Shown here: in pieces, positions 23,600 to 35,417 of the stretch
Layout of the letters: every line of letters begins with the position of its first letter
Numbering within the stretch: the stretch's first letter is position 1
Assembly: GCA_033439255.1 (NCBI GenBank)
Contig: CM065884.1
Span: forward strand, 2,418,001 to 2,482,000
From: Hericium rajendrae
Taxonomy: Eukaryota; Basidiomycota; Agaricomycetes; Russulales; Hericiaceae
Length of the DNA: 64,000 nt
Direction of reading: 5' to 3'
Notes under the pieces: generated by a model
What the model saw: the letters and a program-made list of their open reading frames with translations, nothing else
Told to the model about the DNA's origin: nothing
Databases searched by the model: none
Program-made: the position numbers and the translations under genes

Positions 23600-24410
23600 G
23601 TAGCTGTACTGCGAATGCATATGGTGTCAATTAATAGCATAAAAAAAGGCTTCACTTTTCAGCTCTTACATAACATAGGAGTAACTTTTCTTGGGTCTTG
23701 TCTCTCTACCTTTGGTAAGTCTTTCTTCTTTAGGTTTGCTGCTCTATGCTTATGTCATTCATATCTTAGTATCATTTATTTGCTTTCTAACACTTCTGGT
23801 ATGTCTTAAAATCTTTTGTTACTGTTGGTTTGTTACTAATCAACTTTTTATTTTGTAGACTAATTTTGCTTTTCATAATCTTTGTAAGTCTAGTATACTT
23901 AACTCTTGTGTTTATCTTTTAGTAGTAAATGTAGTCTTTATAATTAGTAGTAGTGTCTTTGATCTTTTTGTATTTAGTAGTAATGTCTTTGTTTGTAGTA
24001 GTATAATAATATGAATATAATGTTGATGCATTAAACAAAGCTCATATTTGTGTGATCATTTCATTTGGATCTTGCTATGAGAATCTAGTTAAAATTTATA
24101 GTTTTTATAGACTTTATTGCTTCAATAGACATGTCAGTTCTATATATTGAATATAAAATATATAAGTGATATAAGTCTCATAGCTTTGATAGACACTTAT
24201 AGCTCTCATAGTCATGCATACTATAGTAGCTGCATAGTTGGCAGCTATCATAGCTATCATAGTGCTCCATAGTATCACTCTTGAGCTCTATAGTACTATA
24301 TAGCATCTCCCTTTAGCTATGTGGGCTATAGAGAAAAGGGCAGTGCTATGGAACTATGAAATTCAGATAGACTTTATAGAGTTATGTACCACTTGCAGAT
24401 TTTTCAGATG
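23600..24410 (-). mobile_element. R-family element fragment (left arm, inverted)
   Basis: The right border of this stretch, read on the minus strand, begins CATCTGAAAAATCTGC and continues with an ACATAACTCTATAAAG-type arm. This matches the left end of the full copy at 45881 (CATCTGAAAAATTTGCC, ACATAGCTCTATAAAG). The next 400 bp are rich in CTATAG, TAGCTATGATAGC and related palindromic words, as in the other copies. No inverted partner end is found toward NOT1, so the fragment is truncated. Its left limit is an estimate based on fading similarity. Confidence 0.7.
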
Positions 24411-25366
24411 AAGACTTGTTGTCATTTTCATTTTTAGTTTACCTTCAACACATCATAATCTCTTCTATCTCTTCAACATCTTGCATTCTCTCTATGCATC
24501 ATCTTCACATTGTAGCTAACATGACATCTCATATCCCTCATCTGTGACCTTCCTCATGCCTGCTAGCCCTGCACACTTGCATCTCCACACATTCACTATG
24601 TGAAGTCAGTTCACATCTACCAATCAATCTTGTACAGTTGCTATTGCAGATATCTCTTTGCTGTAACTCTTACTCTTTGAGTCCGATCATGAATATCTTA
24701 GGTATGAAGATAGCTGCTTCTATTGCTGCTAGAAGAGCTATGACTTCTGTGACTGTTCTTTTGAGGCTGACCTCAACTTTTATGCTCTCATTTCCTGTGT
24801 CTGAGTGCTAAAAACTGGCTCTTCTCAGAAGTAGCTCAAGATGATTTAGCTGCTGCTCTTGCTATTTTTAGCATCAACAAGTCTACTGCTGACTTATTGT
24901 CACAGTTAAAGGACTTGAGTGAGAAGAAGAGAAAAAAGATAAAAGCTATATTAAAGAACATGGTTGAGGATTTTTAAAGTGTTCTCCTGATCACATTATC
25001 TATAGGTGGCAAGAAAGATTTCTTTGATCTATTGAATCACTTCTTTGTACTGTCTGATTTCTGTGAACAATCATATCTATCCTCTCTGTATATGTCTACA
25101 ATCATGTCTAACTGTTAGACATTATCTATTATGCTTCAAGACCAAGTCAAGATTATCACTACCCTGATCAAGAAACAAACTGATACTGAGACAATTCTCA
25201 ATAGTGATGCAAAAGACATCATTGTGCATCCTGAGTTTGCCAACTTGAAAAAACATCAGTTCTCTCTTAAGAAACTTTTTAAACCCTTCTTTATTTGTAA
25301 TGTAAACAACTTCAAAAATATCATAAGCTAAGTCTGCTACTCAATCAACTAGAACATTTATATTTA
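24411..25366 (+). other. host sequence or older element between two R copies, with coding remnants
   Basis: This 956-bp block lies between the inverted R fragment and the full R copy at 25367. It is less repetitive than its neighbours. Two short frames look protein-like: one near 24820-24975 containing LSQLKDLSEKKRKKIKAIL before a stop, and one at 25131-25331 (MLQDQVKIITTLIKKQTD). They are lysine-rich, lie in different frames, and match no family I recognise. The block may be the remains of an older transposon or gene into which R elements inserted head to head. Confidence 0.4.
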
Positions 25367-26382
25367 CATCTGAGAAATTTACTACTGGTATATAAAGCTA
25401 TGTAGGCTATATAGCTTTCCTAGGTCCATAGCTGTCCTCTTTTCTACATAGCAGTCTCATAGCAGTCAAGTAATCTATGCATAGCTATCATAGCTTGCTA
25501 TAGCTACCATAGCATAGAGTCTAAACTATATAGCTGGTATAGCATAGAGTATAAGATATCATAGCTGCCATAGCTATTATAGTATAAAGTAACTATAAAA
25601 ACTATATCAAGTATATACTATATTACCATTGTGATATTATATCTAGCTAGTAAGATTTCTATCCACTCTATATCACTTTTGTCAAATATGTTGTTCCAAC
25701 ATATTAAAAACATTTTTTAGCTCAAAAATTTTATTCATCTTAATTACAAATATCAAAAGTTAAAAAATTATTATATTTTTCAGTCTTATTACAAAACATT
25801 ACTAAAGCCATAAAAACTACTAGATAACTACAACAGACAACAAACTTATAACAACTATAAAAAGCAAACATATAAATTAATAAAAAGATGTTAGTCTTAG
25901 ATGATGATGAACTTAACATAGAAGCTTACCACACTGACAAAAAAAAAGTGAAAACCTGCAAAAGCATTAAGACATAACATTGCTTACCTGATAAGCATAC
26001 AAAAGTACTATATAACAAGTACTATATAACAAGTACAAAAGCATTAGCATTTGACATCAGACATAAGAAACTAAGAATAAAAAAACATACCTGAACACAG
26101 AGCAACGAAGAAAGAGAGAAACAACAACAACAATGAACGAGAAACTGACGACAACAAGAGAAACAGCGACAGCGACAAGATAGGGAGCAACGGCAATGAG
26201 AGCAATGGCGACGAGGGAACAGCGACAAGGGAGGGAGCAATGGCGACAAGAGAGGTAGCGACAACAATGAGGGAGAGAGGGAGGCAGCGACAATGATAAG
26301 AAAGAGAACGACAACATCGACAATGACGTGGCAAGAGGGATGGCGGGGGTTTAGGAGCAAAAGGCAACGTGCATCATGCAAG

Positions 26383-26391
26383 CCTTATATA
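26383..26391 (-). promoter_or_regulatory. TATA box of leftward R transcript, copy 1
   Basis: On the minus strand the sequence reads GTATATAAGGCTTGC. The same TATATAAGGC word followed by a GYRCGAYG-type stretch occurs at the same place in copies 2 and 3. This is a promoter inference from conservation. Confidence 0.55.
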
Positions 26392-26774
26392 CGAATCCCA
26401 GACGAAGCCAAGAATCATGGCTGCCGAGCGTTGCCGAGCCCCGCATCAGAGACTAGGTGTTAGATTTCAATATCTTCACCATGCTGTCTAGTAGTATACC
26501 GTACGCTTGCTAGAAATGTAGCTCATGTAATGTACTTACATAAATGATACATAGTTTGATCCTTTTTCTCGTATTTCTAGCTGTTTTATTTGATTTGTTG
26601 TGTGTCTTCGTGCATTCGGTGGCTGAAGCCCCGAGTTAATGCGTCGAGACTTGCAACTTCTCACCCACTTTTCTTCTCTCTCCCTTCTCCCGGTTTCCTC
26701 TTTCCCCAGCTTTCTTTTATTCTCTGTCAACTATCAACACGGCCAAGGTGGATCTGCAGCAGGAAGGGCTATAG

Positions 26775-26845
26775 GTGAGTAAAAAGAAAAATCTCTGGTT
26801 ATCTTTTTGTGCTAACGAAGGGTGTCGCTCGATTTTGAGCGACAC
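26775..26845 (+). ncRNA. R copy 1: mini-intron and conserved hairpin of the rightward transcript
   Basis: The intron-like segment 26775-26820 begins GTGAGTAAAAA, has the branch-site-like TGCTAAC and ends AAG. It is followed at once by a hairpin with arms GTGTCGCTC (26822-26830) and GAGCGACAC (26837-26845) and a six-base loop. The same unit occurs at 47725-47800 and 60096-60169. In this copy a G-C pair replaces the A-T pair of the other two, so the structure and not just the sequence is kept. Confidence 0.6.
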
Positions 26846-28365
26846 TCATTCTTTCGACATCTCCACGTCTTCACTCGACACCCCACGACCCCCACCGCCC
26901 ATCATACGTCCCTGCCCCTTCACACTGCCCCCGCCGCCTTTCAACGACCTCGTCAACGATCTCGATTGCCCACGTGTGCTGCCTCAACACCCCGTGCTCG
27001 ATATGCCATGACACCCACACCCCGGTCTCCATTTTTGCATGCTCGGCCACCAACTATGCACACCCACTGACTATGCACACCCACCGACTATGCATGCCCA
27101 CCGTGCAGCACCTTCTGTGCTCCGTCAACGACGTGTGCAGACGTGGCCCATGTTGTCGAGTCCCGTTGCCATGGCAATGGGACTCGAACATCGTCCTTTC
27201 GTTGTCCGAACCCCTCAAGCATGCCCCGTCTGAACCCTTCCAGTGCCGTGTCACCAGCATGGCACCTGGCTCCAGCATCACCCCGCCTGCTCGCCTGATA
27301 ACCCCGCCCGTGCCCACAATGCCCCGCTTTCGCATGCATGCAATCACGTCCCACCCCACCCTCCCGTGTGCAGCCATCGCGCCTCGTGCACTGGCCTTCC
27401 ACATCATACATGGGCCCACAGCAACACAACAATTCGCTCATGCCCCCTGCCCATTGTGTGCGCCTGCACGCCTTGCACTTCCGGCACGCAGGCCTTCCGC
27501 ATCACGCAGGCCCCTGCACCTTGTTCGCAGAGCACGCCGCAGCTTGACGCTTCGTGCAGCCATTTTGTGCGTGTTCCGCAGGCCTTGCGCTGTCCTGCGA
27601 ACCTCGTGCGGCCTGCCAATGCCTCGCGCACTGGGCCGTCATACCCTAATGCCTCGCACATGCCCATCGTGCCTCACACATCTGCAGTGCCTCCCATATC
27701 TGGTGCGCGGGCCTGCCACGTCATGCAAGGACCTATGATGTTGCACAAGGCAGCGTGCTCGCTCTTTGTGCCTCGTGCCCACCGCCGGCCCCCATCTTGT
27801 GGTGCTTTCGATGTCTCGTGCCCAGCCCTCGTGCCTCATGCATGCGCCCCGCGCCTCGCACCCGCGTCCTGCTCTCCTGAGTGCGGCACCTATAGCTGCT
27901 CACCGACACCTCCCCGTGCCTCTCACACGGGCCCGCATTGCACGTCACACATGACTGCCATGTCGTGCACGAGCGACTGCCGTGCCACGCCTCGTGCATG
28001 TGCGCACCTTGTCACATGCTGCCCGTTGTAGTATACTTGCCTGTAATAGTAATTATATTCAATATAATTTTGATTTTGAAAATTTCGTACCTAAGTACCT
28101 AGTTGACTTGACATAGTACTAGTAGTACTCATAGTACTCATAGCTCATCTTACTAGGTATGATAGTGTATGGTAGTGCTATATATTTCAAACTGCTGGCT
28201 ATGGAAACTATGATAACACTATATAACTGACACTACTAGCTATGAAAGCTATGGAAGCTCTCATAGCTCTACATAGGTGGATAAGCAAACTACATAGCTC
28301 TGATAGCTCAGTCATAGCATCCATAATACAACCTGCAGCTATATAGAATTCAGTTTTCTCAGATG

Positions 28366-29486
28366 TATGCCAAGGACTCAATTTAAATATCTAAGATAGA
28401 AAAGATAAATGTATGAGAGATTGTCTGAGTATCAAAACTTAGTTGTAAACAGCAGAGAACTACTCAAGTTACCAACAATGATAAGAACAAGAGAGCAGAG
28501 AGTAACAAGTAGTGCAGTGAGTCACATCTATATTGAAGGTACAGTATAGTACAAATGATATGGACAATCAAAGAGCCTATAAGTACTAGAATGACAATGA
28601 AAAAAGAACAATGGATACTATAATAGATCAAACAATAGAGTGAGGATAAAGGTGATCAAATGAAGAACAATAAAAAGAAGATTAATAGTGTGTCTTAAAG
28701 GAGAACAAGGGCATGAGTGAAGGATAGCCTCAGATCATGTGAAAAAGTGAATATGTACAGTTTGGTGCAGAGATCATGACCATATTTAAGACAAAAACAC
28801 AAACAAAAGACACTATTTCAAGCATAAGTGATGGCACAGCTAAAATACATGATCAATGTGATGCTTTGATGGTAAAGAAGAAGGTAAAGAGAAATGAAGT
28901 GATCTGTAACAAGTAAGGCATCTTGCAATGCTGCTACAATACTATATGAGTGTGATGCAAGCAGCATATACTTAGTAGAAGTGCAGCATATACATTGTAT
29001 GCTTATATAATGTAAAGTGTTCAAATGTGATCTGAATTAGTCTTTCTTCTCTCTCTAAGAAATGTGCCTCAAAGTTATATCCTTTGAGATTACTTATAGC
29101 ATGTTTGCTCTAGTGACAAACTTGATGCTATATTGACATTGCTATATGACAAAAAAACAACACAAGTTACAAATCTGATCAGAACACTTTGTCTTGTTCT
29201 TAGCCATCAAGGCATTATATTGATCATACACTCTTGAAAATTTATTGAATGTTCATTTTCTCATATAATTTAGCTTATCCTTGATCTATATTCTTTATCC
29301 TATTTTTATTTATTTGATCATTATTGTTCTCACTTCCATTGTTTAATCTATTTCTGTGTCTATTGTTCTTTTTTTTATTGCTCATAGATTTTTTGTCACT
29401 CATCTATTTTTTAGACTGTTTATTTTGTTTATATAATACTGCATCTGCAATACAGATTACTACACTGCTTGATTTTTTTGCACATA
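28366..29486. other. AT-rich repeat-flanking sequence
   Basis: Low-complexity AT-rich DNA with short frames only. No domain and no recognisable repeat border was found. It may be the other side of the block split by R copy 1. Confidence 0.4.
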
Positions 29487-29697
29487 CATTAGAAAGGTTG
29501 ACAACTTTCTGCTAGACTTGTGAGCAATCTGAGAGCATCTGAGAGCATTTGATTGACCTGCAGATTTTCTGATCTTATCTGATGAGTGTCTGATTTATTT
29601 GTCAGACAAGATCAGAAAGTCTGCAGGTCAATCAGATGCTCTCAGATGCTCTCAGATTGCACACAAGTCTAGTAGAAAGTTGTCAACCTTCCTGATG
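29487..29697. mobile_element. fold-back MITE, 211 bp
   Basis: Almost the whole element is one inverted repeat with arms of about 95 bp. The left starts CATTAGAAAGGTTGACAAC and the right, read inward, CATCAGGAAGGTTGACAAC. TA lies on both sides (29485-29486 and 29698-29699), fitting Tc1/mariner-type insertion. The related element at 58246-58655 shares the terminal CATCAGGAANNTTGACAA. Confidence 0.85.
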
Positions 29698-30257
29698 TAC
29701 TCTCTTTATTGTTGGTAACTTGGATGACTATTTGCTATCTTATATTTATTGTCCTGCTGATAAAGTAAAATTTCTCTCTTTCTTTTTTTCTATGCTATAA
29801 GCCAATTTATCCTGCATTTATTTAGCAGGATTTTTTTTTGATACATTTTGCTTTTGGATCACATTAGCTTAATGCAATTGTCTTAAAGTGAAAATTGCCA
29901 AGATATCAATGTGACTGAGACCAATGTCCCAACAAGGCAGAGGTTTAAAAGAGCAGACATCTGATGGAACAATCTTGAGATTCAATGATTGAGCATTCAC
30001 TCTACTCTGCCTTAGGAAGACTAGTATGATGCTCAATTAGTCACTGTCATTGGCCAGGATTCTTATTGAATCTCAACTCTTTTAACCTTATAATGAGGCT
30101 GAAAAAAACCTTGTCAAGCAGGATGAATATTAAAAAACTTGAAACATTTGTTATACAGGTGAAGAACATCGGTAAAAACAGAGTCATAAAGAAGACAAAA
30201 TATATTCTGCAGTAAAACATTTCGTGGATGACACAGTATCCGCGAATAATTATTGAA
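29698..30257. other. spacer downstream of the RRM gene
   Basis: AT-rich DNA with no gene. Partial inverted similarity exists between GAGGTTTAAAAGAG (about 29939) and the reverse of CTCTTTTAACCTT (about 30078), perhaps a decayed small inverted-repeat element. It holds the 3' flank of the gene at 30258. Confidence 0.4.
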
Positions 30258-32020
30258 TCATAGCTCCAAAGGCTCATGAGACCGTGCTTCTAGCCCCCTA
30301 CTCCCACTTTCATTAACAGAAGCCCTTTCTCTACGACCTCCAAAACCTGTAAGTCCAGGACCTCGCGGTTGCCTAACAATACCGCTCATGGGACTATCAT
30401 TGCCACTACCGTTCACTGCTCCGGAAACGCTCGTAGGTAGCGTCGGCACCGGGGGAACGGAAGTCCCAAAAGCATTGCCGAATAGCGCACCAAATCCTCC
30501 TGGTGAGCGGCGAGAAGGAGAAGCAATCGTCGCATATCCTTCACGAATGTTCCCATTGGAAGAGCGTGTGTGGAGACGAGGGGCTTGCGTGTGTAGGGTT
30601 TTCATGTCTGGCATGGACTTCTTTGTACGCAATGTCTGTGCCACTGATGAGGATGTTGGAGAAAGGTAAGCCGAGGGTGTGCGTGTCAGGCTGGAATGGT
30701 TCATGCGAATTGCCTGTTGCCTCTACATCATCATTAACTACCATGGGAGAGGTCATGAAAATCGACGAACTTTCTCCGGATCATTCCGCGTGACGACCGC
30801 ATACCGGTCCTCGCCTTCTCCCATAGAGTAGTGATATACACCCAACTTCTGTGCCACAAGGTGTACAACTCGCCTCTGCTTAGAACTCAGTGTCCTAGAA
30901 AAAGCAAGCTCGTCCCGCATGTGATCATCTTTGAATAAAAGAATGCGAGAATATATCTCCAACGTGGATGGATCATTCAGATCCAGCTCATTCGATGATG
31001 CAGATTTCGAATTTATCGTAGGAGACTGCACCAGAGGTGGCGTCTGAACTGTGTAAGGTTGCGAAACTTGCGAAATCGGCGGTGAATACTGCTGCTGATA
31101 CGTTGCACCAGCAGAGAACGAGCGCTGAGGTGAGAATGGAGTTGGGATGATGGAATGGAGATCTTCATACTGCGACGGCTGGTTGCCTTGGTGAGCAGCT
31201 TGATGCTCTTTCTCCAATTGCATAGACCTCATGCGACGAATGGCCTTTTCCCTTTCAATGCGCTCTTTTTCCCCAGCTTGTAGAACCTTCTTGTATTCAA
31301 CGCGTAACTTGCGGCCTTGGACGTCGAACCCATTCAATGCGGCGACGACCGCATCCGCGTCGGACGCTTGCCGGAAATTGGCAAACGCCAATCCACGGAA
31401 AGAACCAGATTGGTCGAGGTGGTAATTGAAAGCATATGGAGTGGGGATGGATAAAGATGCCTGAAAAGGCGAATTATGAAGATTGAATGGTCACTGAGAC
31501 ACTATTATGTAACAGCACACGCACAATAATGTCCAATAAAGTCTCGCGTTTGACATTGAATGGGATGTTCTTGATGACGATGGCAGTGGGTATAATTTCA
31601 TCGTCAAAATTCTGTGAAGCCATTCCTGCGACATTGATTGGTGGTGAGCCTCGCCCAGAAGAAAGCTCAGAGTTGTTGGGAGGAGAGAGCGAGCCACTAT
31701 CATTTAAGACCGTCGGATTGTCCATCCATTGCTGACACGAATAAGAGATAAAGTCAGTGAAGGCGAATCACACGTTGCATTGTGTGGAAATGGCATACAG
31801 CAGGCAGCCCGCCACGCAGAGGCTTGTTTTTTGTGAGAGCTTGGTTCATATTCAAAGCACTGTGTTGACTTGGAAGAGGTGGAGAAGTCTGAAAGCGATA
31901 CTGGGATGATTCATTGCCGTTGTCGTCGTAGTCGTAAATGTCATGCAGACGTTGTTGGGAGGACCGAGAAGACAAAGACAACGAAGCAATATCCGGAGTG
32001 GAAGACGAACTGGTCATCAT
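30258..32020 (-). CDS. RRM and R3H RNA-binding protein, Pin4/Cip1-Cip2 type
   Basis: Proteins of this family (budding yeast Pin4, fission yeast Cip1/Cip2) bind mRNA and link stress or DNA-damage signalling to transcript stability. The start at 32020 gives MMTSSSSTPDIASLSLSSRS. Exons join through introns near 31.73-31.80, 31.46-31.52 and 30.70-30.76 kb. The RRM reads IPTAIVIKNIPFNVKRETLL and then SGSFRGLAFANFRQASDAD and LNGFDVQGRKLRVEYKKVL. The R3H-like domain follows (DELAFSRTLSSKQRRVVHLV, KLGVYHYSMGEGEDRYAVVT). The N- and C-terminal parts are long, disordered and Ser/Pro/Gly-rich, and the end is HEPLEL. Neighbour spacing and intact exons suggest a working gene. The exact orthologue among Pin4-like proteins is inferred. 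Confidence 0.88.
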
Positions 32021-32664
32021 GAGACGTTAGGCTGATCCGGTTTGTAGATAGATAGAAGAGATGAGTGAAAAGCCGTGTTCAAACCAGAGAGCAAGACAAA
32101 TAGACGTCCAGTGAGCCCGGTAGACACAATGCGCGTTCGCCGTTCGTCTCATAAACGTCCGATGCCGATGTCACATCTCAGCCACCGGTAAAGTCCGGAC
32201 TTGGGAGATCATCTCCTGCACGCCACACTCTGGATTGCTTTGCTTAATCATATATTAATCTTTCTGCTTGGTGACTTGGTCGTTGGCATGTAAGACCTTG
32301 GATTCCATGTAAGGGACCTCGGAAGATGTACAGACGTCATTGGAAAGTTTACTTACCTTTCGTTTCATTTGCCTGCAGCTATGATAAGTATGCTGCCGTA
32401 GTGTCACCTACGCAAGTGGCTAATGTTGACGATGTGAGGTGGTTACATGGAGTCGGTGTGCAAGAACCCCTGAAAAGCGAAGGGACTGGGCCGCAGAGCA
32501 ACGGTCTTCTCTACCAATGTTGTACCAGCGATCTTCCATCTCAGGCCCAGGTCATTATATTCATATAGAAGTTAAAGTTCATTTGTTCGAATTAAATTTA
32601 CATAGGCATGCCCTCAGTGGATTCAAGCATGATGAGGAATATGGCAACCCGTCCATCATGAGCC
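32021..32664. other. spacer between RRM gene start and striatin gene end
   Basis: It holds the promoter of the RRM gene (minus) and the 3' end of the striatin gene (minus). No other gene or repeat is recognised. Confidence 0.5.
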
Positions 32665-35417
32665 TCATGATGATGCATACAGCCTGACTACTCCGTCTGC
32701 CCCAGCACTAACCATAAACGGCAAAGAGGGGTGGAACTGGACATCTAAAACGCCTTCATGTGCCTTCTCCCGGTGACTGCTAATTTCCTGAATGCATGCC
32801 CTCGTCCCCAAAATGTCCCAGAGCCGGATTGAGCAATCATGGCCACCAGAAACCAGAGAGAATCCGGCGGCATCTAGAGATAAACACGTTACTGAGTCGA
32901 GGTGCGCTGCCATCGCATGTGTACATTGGCCTGTTATTCGATGTTAGCAAAGAAATCCAGATATGGTATATGGTAAAAAGCAGACCTGTGATAATGTCAA
33001 ACAACCGGATGTACTTGTCATCATGGGCAGTGATGAGAATAGGCATAGTTGGATGTGAGACAATGCTGTTGACTTGAGCAACCGAACTATCTATTCAATC
33101 GTCTGTCAGCGGCACGGAGGTCCTTGCATCGATCAAAACTTACCGTCAACTTCAACATGAAGTAACATTAGATCCTTTCCAGATTCGATATCGAATATTT
33201 TGATAGCTGCATTTTGATAGGCAACAGCAACCTTTTTCAAATCAACTTTGATCGGTTCGATTGCTGTCACTCCAGGAACATCGTCGCGTTCTTCGCCTTC
33301 ATCTTGCAGGCCAGCGAATGTCCAAGAAAGGCGTAATGAGCCGCCAAAAGTGCCAGTGATATCCCAGACTTTGACGGAGCCCTCGGCACCACAGCTAATC
33401 AAAGTACTCTCGTCCCTCACAAGCGCAAGATCCCAAACAGCATCAGTATGACCAACGAGCTCACCACGGAAATATGAGGAGTCAAAAGGCGCATATGTTG
33501 TGTGCCCGGGCGTTGCTAGTCCCCACATGCGGATGGTAGAATCTAAAGATGCTGAAAATATACACTGCTTGGATGGAGCAACTATCAGCTTTGTGATTGC
33601 TGCAGTGTGACCGCGAAGGGTCAATTGTGGCTCCACTTCGGTCAATGGACGGGCGCTGCAGTCAAGGCACAAGGTTATTGGCAGAAATAACAAACATAAA
33701 TTAGTGTACGCACCTTATGGAAGTGAGGCCAGCAGCATCCATTCGCCATAGTTTAACGGTGCAATCATCACCACCCGTTATCAGGCAAAATTCAGTAGGA
33801 TGAAAAGCAGTAGCTCGCACAGCATCCAGATGACTGACAGACATATTCAGTGAGTGCCAGGCTGGATGAAATACATCAAGACACGGCAACTGACTTGCGT
33901 AATGTTCGCTTTGTTTTCCACAACTTGGATCCATCTCCATCTCCATCTCCATCTCCAATAAAACTCGGGTCTTCGTCATCCAACTCGCCCACAGCATCCT
34001 TAGATTCATCCTCATCCTTCAAGTCATTACCAGAGTTACCGGTAGAATGATCTTCGCACTGATTTTGTCCCATCTCACAAACTAGACCACTAGGGTCTGC
34101 CGCAGTTACGAGACGTGACTGTAATCCTGTGTCTTTCTGCTTGTCCGCATCGTAATATTGAAAGTGCTGAGGGAGCGGTTGGCCCGATATAAGCTGCGAG
34201 TGGAACTGAGAAACAGCAGTTCCGGACGGTGCTTGCTGTCCTTGCGCTCCTTGTGAAATTGCGGCGTCCACAGTATTGCCACGCTCCGGAAGAGGGTTCG
34301 GAAGCCCAGGCACAGTAGATGACGTGGCTAAGCTAGACATTGTTCCAAAACCATTGGCGACGGGTGAGTCTTTGCTTGCCTCCGGCATGACTTTTCGGGG
34401 TCGAGGATTAAATGGCATTTGATCAAATGCGGGGACATTTGGCAGTGTGACCGGGAGACTGCTAGCGTTGCTCACAAGTTGACGCGCTGGGAGAGGATTG
34501 ATAGCTTGAGGTGAAGTGAGATATGCAATCTCCTGCAGACACCTAGGAAACAAAAAGAAATGACCTATTTGCGGACTTCATTCAGATGTATACACAATAC
34601 TTGCTGTTTCAGATAATCCCGGCTACGCGCCCGGCTTTTGGGGTCACGGCCGAGAGGAGGTTTTCCTGCGCTTGTAGCAGGCCCTTGCGCGTTCGTATAG
34701 TTCCCACCCGCCAACGAGCTAGTGCGATGAATAGAACCCGCCATGGTCACGACATTGCTGAATACTCGCTCTGTGGGTAACAGGGAATCAACTGGGGAGT
34801 TGCAGTCAATAACGCAACATAACGGATGGAAATTCGACTCTTCACTTCGAGGAGAACTCGAGTTACTGCCTTCTTTGTGGCTCACAGCATCGTCTCTTTG
34901 GACTGAAGATACGTGTGATTGCGCGGACGTCACTTTCGAGGGGAGAATAGATTGCGAAGCTCCTGGTTGGAGGAGCTGTTTAGAGCTGTTGAAATCACGT
35001 CACCACATGCACGAAGATACAAGGAAAGTATGCTCACCGTTCTACACGCAGGGCATACTCAAGCATTTTGATTCGACGTATGAAATCCACTTTGATATTC
35101 TCAAAAGACCGCCTTTCGCCTTCCAACAAAGCAATTCGTGCCTTGAAAGGTGTTCAATGCATCAAGTAACAAACCTCCAGAAGAAAACGCACCCGCATCT
35201 CAGCGCGTTCTATCTCCCATTCGTTCCGGTCGCGCTCATACTTCCTCCATTCCGACTGTAGGAAATGCAAGACACTTGAAAGGTTGAAATCCTGACCACT
35301 CAGCGGAGGCGGAGGTATGTCAGATGCATTTTGGAGACCTGAGGACTGCTGAGACGCTTGCTGTTGATGAAGCTGAGACTGCTGTTTCAGAGGAAGACCT
35401 TGGACAGAACCGAGCAT
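32665..35417 (-). CDS. striatin-family WD40 protein, STRIPAK scaffold
   Basis: Striatins hold the PP2A-Mob3-GCK kinase STRIPAK complex, which in fungi controls hyphal fusion, septation and fruiting. The start is MLGSVQGLPLKQQ at 35417. The N-terminal striatin coiled coil reads LHFLQSEWRKYERDRNEWEI, and after an intron ARIALLEGERRSFENIKVDF and RRIKMLEYALRVER. A long low-complexity linker includes an acidic GDGDGDGDG tract encoded by a (CCATCT)n repeat near 33930-33960. The C-terminal WD40 propeller covers 34.0-32.67 kb (HLDAVRATAFHPTEFCLITG, DCTVKLW; LRGHTAAITKLIVAPS; STIRMWGLA; GHTDAVWDLALV; VKVWDI; DDKYIRLFDI; AAHLDSVTCLSLDAAGFSLV; DCSIRLWD; GVVRLYASS). All blades expected of the family are present. 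It is the orthologue of fungal HAM-3/PRO11-type proteins. Confidence 0.92.

Larger units (their letters stand above)
25367..28365 (+). mobile_element. R-family element, full-length copy 1 (3.0 kb)
   Basis: The ends are inverted: CATCTGAGAAATTT on the left and CATCTGAGAAAACTG read inward from the right. They are flanked by TA on each side (25365-25366 and 28366-28367). The layout is a CTATAGC-rich left arm to about 25.65 kb, an AT-rich zone, a polypyrimidine zone (26.05-26.38 kb, minus sense), a minus-strand TATA box (26383-26391), the 13-bp motif TTCGGTGGCTGAA (26615-26627), a 46-bp intron (26775-26820) and a hairpin (26822-26845). Then come about 1.1 kb of GC-rich degenerate CCTCGTGCACG repeats and a CTATAGC-rich right arm. 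Long open frames in the GC-rich part overlap in several frames and reflect base composition rather than a protein. No transposase is visible, so it is either non-autonomous or works by an unknown route. Confidence 0.8.

Noticed and set aside
24130-24360. CTATAG-rich DNA as a simple microsatellite
   Set aside because: The words are arranged as arms ending at defined CATCTG termini and match other R copies, so it is subterminal sequence of an element.
26022-26381. 119-codon Leu/Ser-rich frame as a membrane protein
   Set aside because: Low-complexity pyrimidine tract open in three frames. It is the leader zone of the leftward R transcript.
26974-28031. Long frames (254 and 262 codons) as a Cys/His/Pro-rich protein gene
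   Set aside because: Two frames on the same strand are open over the same DNA, with others on the opposite strand, as expected from stop-poor C/T-rich repeats. No domain, and the frame is not kept in the matching parts of the other R copies.
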